Origin: Verrucomicrobiales bacterium
Lineage (GTDB): Bacteria; Verrucomicrobiota; Verrucomicrobiia; Limisphaerales; SXQI01
Length of the DNA stretch: 18,880 bases
Assembly (NCBI GenBank): GCA_005793025.1
Contig: SXQI01000052.1
Location: 1-18,880, forward strand
Reading direction: 5' to 3'
Shown in pieces: positions 7,579 through 14,261 of the stretch. The notes below the pieces were generated by a model. The model was given only the letters and a program-made list of their open reading frames with translations, had not been told where the DNA came from and did no database searches. A program made the translations under genes and the position numbers. Position 1 is the first letter of the stretch. Every line of letters starts with the position of its first letter.

Positions 7579-7613
7579 GGGGTTACGAATTAAACGAATG
7601 AACGAATAAAGTC
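7579..7613 (-). repeat. ATTCG-unit repeat, copy 3
   Basis: Read leftward: GAC, then TTTATTCG, TTCATTCG and TTTAATTCG, ending TAACCCC. The sequence past the end (TCCAGCCGG) resembles that of copy 5 (CCAGACGG), so the repeat may be about 44 bases in its longest form. Confidence 0.9.
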
Positions 7614-7645
7614 TTCGGGGGAGCAGGATTCTGGGTGGGGACCCC

Positions 7646-7675
7646 TACGAATAAAACGAATGAACGAATAAAGTC
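7646..7675 (-). repeat. ATTCG-unit repeat, copy 4 (TAGGGG end)
   Basis: Read leftward: GAC, then TTTATTCG, TTCATTCG and TTTTATTCG, then TAGGGG in place of TAACCCC. It faces copy 5 head to head across a 23-base gap and forms a long palindrome with it. Confidence 0.88.
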
Positions 7676-7698
7676 GGCGGGTATGGGTGCCGAGGGGG

Positions 7699-7734
7699 GC
7701 TTTATTCGTTCATTCGTTTAATTCGTAACCCCCC
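7699..7734 (+). repeat. ATTCG-unit repeat, copy 5
   Basis: Full copy with units TTTATTCG, TTCATTCG and TTTAATTCG, then TAACCCCCC. It ends 31 bases past the stop of the DUF5615 toxin gene. Confidence 0.9.
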
Positions 7735-7765
7735 AGACGGTCCATGGGGAGGAGGGAGGAGGGGT

Positions 7766-8098
7766 CTAGTAGAGCTCTAAGCAACTGGCTTGGTTGTCTT
7801 GTGCTAGTGCGTTGATTTCACCGGCATGCTGGCGGAGCAGGGCTTCAATCTCGGAGGTCGGTCGGTTGCCACCTCGCAGCCAGATGACCTTGGGTGGAGG
7901 ACCGAAGAGTACCGCCATATCCGCGTAGTCTGAATCTTGGGTCACCACAAGAAACCCGTTCATTTTGGCGTAACTCCACACTTTCAGATCGTCGGCTTGG
8001 TCGAGTTGTTGAAGCCGCACTTGGGTTGAACCGGGGAAAAGGTCGGCCAGTTGTTGGCAGAGTTTGTAGCTAAGATTCTGGTCGAACAACAGCTTCAT
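7766..8098 (-). CDS. DUF5615 PIN-like toxin
   Basis: A 110-residue protein matching the DUF5615 / Mut7-C-like PIN family by eye. It has the opening MKLLFDQNLSYKL with acidic D6, then the core FLVVTQDSDYADMAVLFG with D55 and D57, and VIWLRGGN after it. These proteins are small predicted nucleases, usually found behind a DUF433 protein and treated as toxins. The ATG at 8098 overlaps the DUF433 stop as ATGA, which fixes the start. The frame is open further upstream, but that part overlaps the DUF433 gene and is not coding. RNase activity and target are inferred from the family. Confidence 0.82.
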   Translation of the reverse strand: MKLLFDQNLSYKLCQQLADLFPGSTQVRLQQLDQADDLKVWSYAKMNGFLVVTQDSDYADMAVLFGPPPKVIWLRGGNRPTSEIEALLRQHAGEINALAQDNQASCLELY

Positions 8099-8316
8099 GC
8101 CAAGGCGACGAGTCGGCGTTCGCGGTCGGCGGCGAAGGAGAGGCAGGCGCGGATGTCGGCTTCGGTCAGTTCGGGATAGTCTTCGAGGATCTGCTGATGC
8201 GACATGCCTGCCGCCAGCCAACCCAGCACATCCCCGACGGCGATGCGCATCCGGCGGATGCAAGGGCGTCCGCCGCGCTTACCGGGTTCGATCGTGATGA
8301 TGTCGTGGTAGTTCAT
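8095..8316 (-). CDS. DUF433 antitoxin
   Basis: A 73-residue DUF433 protein. The family pattern is clear: an N-terminal ITIEPGKRGGRPCIRRMRIAVGDVLGWLAAG strand-and-helix block (broken here: ITIEPGKRGGRPCI, then RRMRIAVGDVLGWLAAG), followed by SHQQILEDYPELTEADIRAC and a C-terminal helix FAADRERRLVALA. The conserved pieces G-P-I-R and DYP-LT-DI match DUF433, which contains a winged or homeodomain-like helix set and is thought to bind DNA and neutralise its partner. The start at 8316 has CAGGAAC about 10 bases before it. A longer open frame exists upstream but lacks family similarity. It is co-translated with the DUF5615 gene. Confidence 0.85.
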   Translation of the reverse strand: MNYHDIITIEPGKRGGRPCIRRMRIAVGDVLGWLAAGMSHQQILEDYPELTEADIRACLSFAADRERRLVALA

Positions 8317-8432
8317 AGAAGGCTTGTTCCTGAGAGTTATGGATGGGAACGGCTTGGATTGCAAGCTAGGTTCAAGATAAGGCGGATACCCCGAAGCCAT
8401 GCCGACTGGAGGGATCGGTTTCTGGTTGTGAA

Positions 8433-8456
8433 CCCTACGAATTAACGAATTAAGCC
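8433..8456 (-). repeat. ATTCG-unit repeat, shortened copy 6
   Basis: Read leftward: two units, TTAATTCG and TTAATTCG, then TAGGG. One unit is missing compared with the other copies, and it shares the TAGGG end of copy 4. It lies 117 bases before the DUF433 start, on the far side of that pair from copy 5. Confidence 0.65.
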
Positions 8457-8535
8457 GTCGGGGGTGGGTGTCGTGAAAAAAACGGGCTGGTCTTCGTGGG
8501 CTGGGAGGGTAGTGTGGGTGGGGTAACTCAATCCC

Positions 8536-11500
8536 TTGAAGCGAACTTTTGCCCTGCTTTGCGGACTCTTGGCTCTCGGTGTCTTTTCTGGCTCTCCGCT
8601 GGGGACATTGAGGGCTGTAGAAATTCGGGAACCGCTCTCCACTCCGAATCGCCACCGACTGTGGGATTCTGATTTTTTAACCTCCTTGCGTGGGTCTATA
8701 GCGGGCGGATTATTGCGGTTCGAGTTGGTGAATGGGGAATGGGCCACGGGAAAGATTCGTCGATTGGAATATCGAGGGGGCGAGGTGGTTCGGGTGGATG
8801 GGGTTTTAGATTCGCCGAAGCGCGGGAGGTTCTTTTTTCAAACGCAATCGTTCTTAGGTAAGGCAGGTGGCACGGTGGGGTTGGTGGAGATTCCCGCGTT
8901 GGGGAAGGCTTACCGGATTGAGCCGAGCGGGAGGCCGGGGGAATCGGTTTTGGTGGAGCGGTTGTTGGAGGAGGCGGTTTGCTCAAGGTTTCCACCTCCT
9001 CCTGCTGGGAGTGTTGCGTCAACGGTTGCTGAGGTGCCGCCGCTGGATCCGAGTGCTTACCCTGTGGTTCCGATCCCGGAGTATCAGGCGGGGATTATTC
9101 CGCTGGAGAGTTTGCCGGGGGCTAAGGGGGTTCTTTATATCGATTATCGAGGGGGTTACACGCCGACATGGGGAGGGATTGCGTATGCGAAGCCCAACGC
9201 GAGTAACGGGGAGATCCGGGATGTTTGGAAACGGGTTTCTGAGGATTTCTTGCCGTTTAATGTGAATGTGACGACGGATTTGAAGGTGTTTCAAAATGCT
9301 GTGGAAGGGAATCGGCAACGGGTGATCGTGACTTCGACGGTGACTGCGGCACCGGGCGCAGGGGGTGTGGCGATGATTGGTTCGTTTAATTGGTCGGGAG
9401 ATACTCCATGTTGGGTGTTCAATCCGGTGGGTAAGGCTTCGGCGGAGGCGATTTCTCATGAGTTGGGGCATTGTCTTGGGCTGAGTCATGACGGCACGGA
9501 TGTGGGGGCTGTGCATACGGAGTATTACGAGGGGCAAGGGGTGGGAGCGATCGGTTGGGCGCCGATCATGGGTGTGGGGTATGATAAAAATGTTTCGCAA
9601 TGGAGTAAGGGGGAATACTCGGACGCGAATAATGAGCAGGACGATTTGGCGATCATCACGTCGCAGAATGAGGTGGTGGATTATCGAGAGGATGACACCG
9701 GAGACACGTTGAGCACGGCAAGGTATCTCGAGGTGTTTGCGAATCGCACGGTGAAAGGGGAAGGCGTGATCGAGCGGACGGGGGACGTGGATGGGTTTCG
9801 GTTTACGACGACGGGTGGGAGCGTGAATGTGAGGGTGGATCCGGTGGGGGATTGGGGGAATTTGGCAATTCAAGCGTCGTTGTATGACGCGAATGATGTG
9901 CTTGTATCGACGAGCAACCCGCAGACGACGTTGTTTGCGACAGTGGTGCGAACGATCCCTGCGGGTTCATATACGTTGCAGATCAAAGGAGCCGGTCGGC
10001 GAAATGCGGCGACAGACGGGTTTTCGTCGTATGGAAGTTTGGGTTATTTTAAAATTTCAGGATCAATCACAGGTGCCAAGACTGCAACGCGTTTTAGTGT
10101 TCCCGAGAATACCCAAGACGGAGTGGTCCTCGGAGTCGTTCCCTTCGACAATCCCACAGGGATCTCGCTGGGTTATACGATCGACTCGGGCAATTTGAGC
10201 GGGGCATTTTCGATTGATTCACAGGGGCAATTATCGGTCGCGAACGCCTCTGCGTTGGATTATGAGCAGTTGGCATTGGGAAGCCAGTTCCCTGTTCAGT
10301 TCGAGTTATTTGTCTCGATCACGGACGTCTCCAATCATCAGGTGTTGGAGGGCAATCGCCGTGTTGTGGTGACGTTGACGGATGTGAATGAGGCACCGGT
10401 GATCGTCGGTTTCGACACGTCGGTTTTTGAGCACACTCAAGAGGGGATTGTTTTGGGAGACGTGACGGCCACCGATCCTGACTTTCGGAATTCACTCATT
10501 TTTTCGATCGTAGGCGGGGATACGAACGGGATGTTTTCTGTTGGCGAACAGTCGGGTGCTCTGAAGGTCGTTGGGGATCTCAAGGTAAAGGAAAAAGATT
10601 CTTATGCCCTGATGGTGAGGGTCTCTGATCAGGGTTTGCCGACGGCGTTGGTCTCGACAGCGATGGTGAATATCGTGGTGATACCGAATCCGGGGCCGCT
10701 TCGACCCGGGACGATCAATCAGGCCGTTTACACCAATATCAACGGAACCGCGTTGGTGGAGCTGATCCGCGCGACAGGGGTTTTTCCCTATAACCCCGCG
10801 TTTGAGAATCCGGTGTTGTTGTTCGAGGGAAAATCGGAGCAGGGCGACGATTACGGGACGGTGTTGAGGGGTTACGTGATGCCGCCTGCGACGGGTAATT
10901 ACCGTTTTTGGATCGCGACGGATGATGCGGGTGAATTGTTGATGAGCACATCGACGAACCACACGACGAACACGCGAATTGCGACGGTAAGCCAAGCGGT
11001 TGGAGTGCGAGAGTGGACCCAATTCCCATCCCAACAATCGGGGCTGCGTTCGCTGGTGGCTGGTCAGGCTTATTATATCGAAGCGAGAATGAAGGAGGGC
11101 GATGGCAACGATCATATCGCGGTGGCTTGGGAATGTGTGAGTGCTGGGATCAGCCGCGAGGTGATTCCCGGCCGGTATCTCGCACCGATGGCTTTGAATT
11201 ACACGCCACGCACAAAAGGTTTCACGACGGCTCTCCATCGGGACGCGATTTTTGGAAGTCAGGTGGGCGTGGTGGGCGCAACAGACGTGAACCCTGCGGA
11301 CGTGCTCAGTTTTAAATGTCTCTCAGGGAATGACGATGGGTTGTTTGAACTGAATCCCACCAATGGGATCGTCCGGATGGTGGATGAGGCGAAGTTAGCG
11401 AGCATCAATCAGACGCTATTCGTGCTTCAGGTCGTGGTCGCTGACAATGGCTCGCCAAGTCGATCGAGTCTCACGACAAATACGATTCGGCTGGTCGCGC

Positions 11501-13500
11501 CGGATGTCATTTCTACGACAACGCTCCGACAAGAAATCTGGACCAACATTGGAAGCGGTGGGGCGGTTGTGGATCTCACGAAGTTGGGAAAATACCCGAA
11601 ACGGCCTGATATACTGCGAGAGATTGAATCGTTCGAAACTGGAGAAGATTTTTTAGAAAGTTATGGTTCACGAATTCGCGGGTTTGTGACGCCGCCTGAT
11701 ACAGCCTCGTATCATTTCTATGTTGCCTCGAGCGATGGGAGTTCGCTCCGATACGGGCCTGCAACTAACACAGCGTTGGCAACGGCGATCGCCTCGGTAA
11801 GCAGCGAGACGGATTATCAAGATTGGTTCGCATTCCCTTCACAGAAATCTTTGCCGATTTCTCTGACGGCTGGTCGGACGGTGTATCTCGATGCGATCCA
11901 CAAAACAGGACTCGGCCACGACCATCTTTCGGTGGGTTGGGTGAGCGGTAGCATTTCATCTCCGACGGTGATCGATCGTTCTTACTTAACACCCATTGAC
12001 CTCAATTATGCGCCGGAATTGACGGGTAAAACAGTGCAACTCCCCTCGACGTCCACCAACGGCTTCGTCGTGACGAGTTTGCTCGCCAAAGATAGTGTGG
12101 CCGATCCGATCGCCTACAAGATATTGGCCGGGAACTCCGGCGGGACTTTCGGAATCGACCCTGAGACGGGTGTTTTGCGTGTAGCGAATGCAGGTCTTTT
12201 AGAGTTGCAAGAGCCACCACTTTTTAGCCTCACGATCCAAGCTCAGGACTCGGGGTTTGGCGATCTCTACCCAAGAAAAACAACCAACGTGACGGTTCAG
12301 ATTCAACTCATCAAACCCATCACCACGGTTTGGAGCGGAAACGGGCAAGCCATGTGGAGCGATGGGGTGAGCTGGAGCGGAACTGCACCGTTGGAAGGTG
12401 CACCGTTGGTTTTTGAGGGATTCAAACAGCAGACGAATGCGAACGATTTGCTGAGGGTTGTGGGATCTGTGGTGATCAAAAACGGGGGGTTCCGATTGAG
12501 CGGCCAACCACTGGAGTTGCGTGGAGGTTTGATCAGCATGGGTGATAACACGTGGGAAATAGCTTCGAGATTTCTCACTGGGCAAACGGTCACAAACGAG
12601 TCAGGCATGTTAAACTGGAATGGATCGATCGAGCTGGGGGAAAGCCCCCTTGTTTTCAATGTGAACGAGTCCTTGGATCTTTCGGGTGCAGTTTCAGGGA
12701 TTGGAGGTTTGACCAAGGTGGGAACTGGAACGCTAACGCTCCGTGGGAGCAATTCGTTCGGAGGCTCAACTCTGATCTCTGGGGGAACGCTGAAGTTGCT
12801 CAATAGAAATGCATTGGCAGGGAGCCGCCAAATCAATGTCCAGGCTGGGGCGTTGTTGGATGCTGAATCCTTGCCTGAACAGTTTATGTGCGGATCTCAG
12901 CAGAACCTGTCGGGTGATGGCACTGTCGCGGGGGATACAATCATCATGGGGACTGTCTCTGCTGGCACAGGTGTCGGACATCTCCGCTTTGGTAATAATC
13001 TGACGCTTGTGGGTCTTACTCTGGTCGAGGTCAGGAAGAATGGTGCTGAAGTCCTGATCGATGAAATTGAGGTCGCCGGAATGCTCCAATTCGGTGGAAG
13101 ATTGTGTGTGACCAATCTCGGATCCCCACTGATTGTGGGAGACAAGATCAAACCATTTATAGCCAACGGATTCAGTGGATCTTTTGATCTCTCCGTCCTT
13201 ACTCCACCGGGAGAAGGGCTCGTTTGGGACACCCGTGAGTTACACTCCAACGGAACCTTAGTCGTGAAATCTGGAGGCCCCATTCTTATTGATCCACCGC
13301 TCGTGAAAGAGGGGATGCTTGAACTTAAAGTCACGTCTGTGGCTGGGATAACTTACATCCTCGAGGGGACAAAGCGACTTAGTTCCCCCATGAGTTGGAG
13401 TCCAGTTTCCACAAACCTTGGAACGGGTCAGGTTTTGCTCATTCGGGCTCCGTTAGAAACTGCCGCAGACCAACAGTTTTATCGCTTGAGGGCGGATTAG
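8536..13500 (+). CDS. Giant secreted metzincin-like metallopeptidase
   Basis: A 1654-residue secreted protein. The start is TTG at 8536; an in-frame stop at 8524 rules out anything longer. The signal peptide KRTFALLCGLLALGVFSG follows directly. The peptidase domain (about 160-380) has the zinc motif HELGHCLGLSH (H308, E309, H312, H318) and a Met-turn at M345 (PIMGVGYD), which places it among metzincins. Next come a pre-peptidase-C-like beta domain (about 387-513), two cadherin-like repeats (about 519-718), then PA14 (about 725-885), cadherin-like (890-988), a second PA14 (994-1153) and a further cadherin-like repeat (1158-1258). An autotransporter-associated beta-strand repeat lies near 1390-1421 (GGLTKVGTGTLTLRG). 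The last 65 residues form a small beta domain ending FYRLRAD, a tail common on secreted Verrucomicrobiota proteins. PA14 and cadherin-like parts usually bind glycans and calcium, so a cell-surface or released enzyme acting on polymer-bound protein is likely. No autotransporter barrel is present. Confidence 0.88.
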   Translation: MKRTFALLCGLLALGVFSGSPLGTLRAVEIREPLSTPNRHRLWDSDFLTSLRGSIAGGLLRFELVNGEWATGKIRRLEYRGGEVVRVDGVLDSPKRGRFFFQTQSFLGKAGGTVGLVEIPALGKAYRIEPSGRPGESVLVERLLEEAVCSRFPPPPAGSVASTVAEVPPLDPSAYPVVPIPEYQAGIIPLESLPGAKGVLYIDYRGGYTPTWGGIAYAKPNASNGEIRDVWKRVSEDFLPFNVNVTTDLKVFQNAVEGNRQRVIVTSTVTAAPGAGGVAMIGSFNWSGDTPCWVFNPVGKASAEAISHELGHCLGLSHDGTDVGAVHTEYYEGQGVGAIGWAPIMGVGYDKNVSQWSKGEYSDANNEQDDLAIITSQNEVVDYREDDTGDTLSTARYLEVFANRTVKGEGVIERTGDVDGFRFTTTGGSVNVRVDPVGDWGNLAIQASLYDANDVLVSTSNPQTTLFATVVRTIPAGSYTLQIKGAGRRNAATDGFSSYGSLGYFKISGSITGAKTATRFSVPENTQDGVVLGVVPFDNPTGISLGYTIDSGNLSGAFSIDSQGQLSVANASALDYEQLALGSQFPVQFELFVSITDVSNHQVLEGNRRVVVTLTDVNEAPVIVGFDTSVFEHTQEGIVLGDVTATDPDFRNSLIFSIVGGDTNGMFSVGEQSGALKVVGDLKVKEKDSYALMVRVSDQGLPTALVSTAMVNIVVIPNPGPLRPGTINQAVYTNINGTALVELIRATGVFPYNPAFENPVLLFEGKSEQGDDYGTVLRGYVMPPATGNYRFWIATDDAGELLMSTSTNHTTNTRIATVSQAVGVREWTQFPSQQSGLRSLVAGQAYYIEARMKEGDGNDHIAVAWECVSAGISREVIPGRYLAPMALNYTPRTKGFTTALHRDAIFGSQVGVVGATDVNPADVLSFKCLSGNDDGLFELNPTNGIVRMVDEAKLASINQTLFVLQVVVADNGSPSRSSLTTNTIRLVAPDVISTTTLRQEIWTNIGSGGAVVDLTKLGKYPKRPDILREIESFETGEDFLESYGSRIRGFVTPPDTASYHFYVASSDGSSLRYGPATNTALATAIASVSSETDYQDWFAFPSQKSLPISLTAGRTVYLDAIHKTGLGHDHLSVGWVSGSISSPTVIDRSYLTPIDLNYAPELTGKTVQLPSTSTNGFVVTSLLAKDSVADPIAYKILAGNSGGTFGIDPETGVLRVANAGLLELQEPPLFSLTIQAQDSGFGDLYPRKTTNVTVQIQLIKPITTVWSGNGQAMWSDGVSWSGTAPLEGAPLVFEGFKQQTNANDLLRVVGSVVIKNGGFRLSGQPLELRGGLISMGDNTWEIASRFLTGQTVTNESGMLNWNGSIELGESPLVFNVNESLDLSGAVSGIGGLTKVGTGTLTLRGSNSFGGSTLISGGTLKLLNRNALAGSRQINVQAGALLDAESLPEQFMCGSQQNLSGDGTVAGDTIIMGTVSAGTGVGHLRFGNNLTLVGLTLVEVRKNGAEVLIDEIEVAGMLQFGGRLCVTNLGSPLIVGDKIKPFIANGFSGSFDLSVLTPPGEGLVWDTRELHSNGTLVVKSGGPILIDPPLVKEGMLELKVTSVAGITYILEGTKRLSSPMSWSPVSTNLGTGQVLLIRAPLETAADQQFYRLRAD

Positions 13501-13617
13501 CAAAAGGCGTTGCGCCGATTCGTTTGTCGAGTAACTTAAGTCAACCGTAAAACTTGACCATTTATGTCACAATTCTCGAAGAGTCCAAATTGGAAAATGT
13601 TTATCGGATCCTCTGCC

Positions 13618-14184
13618 ATGACTCACCGGAGTAGCAGGAATACGGTGAACCTGATCGTTTTCTTGGCGAGCCTGATTTGGGGATTCGAAACTTTCGCAGC
13701 TGCAACCAACATGAATTCGAAAACTGTCTCAGTCTGTTTCGTGAATGATCACGGCGACGTTTTGCCTGCGGCACAAACCAATAAAGTCGTGAAACCGGAT
13801 GCGGAATGGCGCAAAATGTTGACGGCTGAACAATATCAAATCGCTCGCGGTAAAGGAACCGAGCGCGCGTTTTGCGGAATTTTTCACGACCACAAAAAGC
13901 CGGGGCATTATACGTGTATTTGCTGCGATCTTCCCTTGTTCTCCGCATCTGCGAAATTTGATTCTGGGACGGGGTGGCCTAGTTTTTTTGCACCGATCGC
14001 CAAGGAGAACGTTGTGACTCACGCCGATAATAGTCACGGGATGAGACGGTTTGAGATCCTTTGCGCTCGATGCGATGCCCATCTGGGACACGTATTCAAC
14101 GACGGCCCTAAACCCACCGGGTTGCGTTACTGTCTCAATTCGGCGTCCATGGTGTTTAAAGAAAAAAAGGCAGCTCAGAAATAA
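13618..14184 (+). CDS. msrB: Secreted peptide methionine-R-sulfoxide reductase MsrB
   Basis: A complete SelR/MsrB domain behind a signal peptide. With the ATG at 13618 the protein has 188 residues and begins MTHRSSRNTVNLIVFLASLI, with likely cleavage after ETFAAA. An ATG at 13564 would add 18 residues and bury the signal peptide, and it has no ribosome-binding site, while GGAT lies 8 bases before the later ATG. The four zinc cysteines (two CxxC pairs: CICC and CARC) are present. So are the catalytic cysteine in RYCLNSASM and a probable resolving cysteine in TERAFCG. GTGWPSF and HLGHVFNDGP are intact. The enzyme reduces methionine-R-sulfoxide in proteins. Export implies repair of envelope proteins and needs an extracytoplasmic electron donor, which is not visible nearby. 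Confidence 0.92.
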   Translation: MTHRSSRNTVNLIVFLASLIWGFETFAAATNMNSKTVSVCFVNDHGDVLPAAQTNKVVKPDAEWRKMLTAEQYQIARGKGTERAFCGIFHDHKKPGHYTCICCDLPLFSASAKFDSGTGWPSFFAPIAKENVVTHADNSHGMRRFEILCARCDAHLGHVFNDGPKPTGLRYCLNSASMVFKEKKAAQK

Positions 14185-14198
14185 GAGCGGAAAAGGGA

Positions 14199-14226
14199 TT
14201 GTCACGAAAGACGCCACAGGTATAGT
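14199..14226 (+). promoter_or_regulatory. Putative sigma-70 promoter of enolase
   Basis: TTGTCA (14199-14204), a 16-base spacer and TATAGT (14221-14226). Transcription would start near 14233, giving a leader of about 30 bases. It matches the corA promoter in -10 hexamer and spacing. It lies just after the msrB stop, so eno can be expressed apart from msrB. Confidence 0.55.
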
Positions 14227-14261
14227 GAGCGGCTGTTTTTTGTACTTTTTGATATTGATTT

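Noticed and set aside
8317..8655. Upstream extension of the DUF433 frame
   Set aside because: The frame is open, but the extra residues are low-complexity, run across repeat copy 6 and into the start of the giant peptidase gene, and the family match begins at MNYHDIITIEP.
9019..9873. Open frame of 284 codons on the minus strand
   Set aside because: It lies fully inside the giant peptidase gene. Its product is rich in Arg, His, Pro and Ile without any domain, which is the mirror of the G-rich coding strand.
13506..13516. Terminator after the giant peptidase gene
   Set aside because: GGCG-TTG-CGCC is only four pairs with a three-base loop, and there is no T run.
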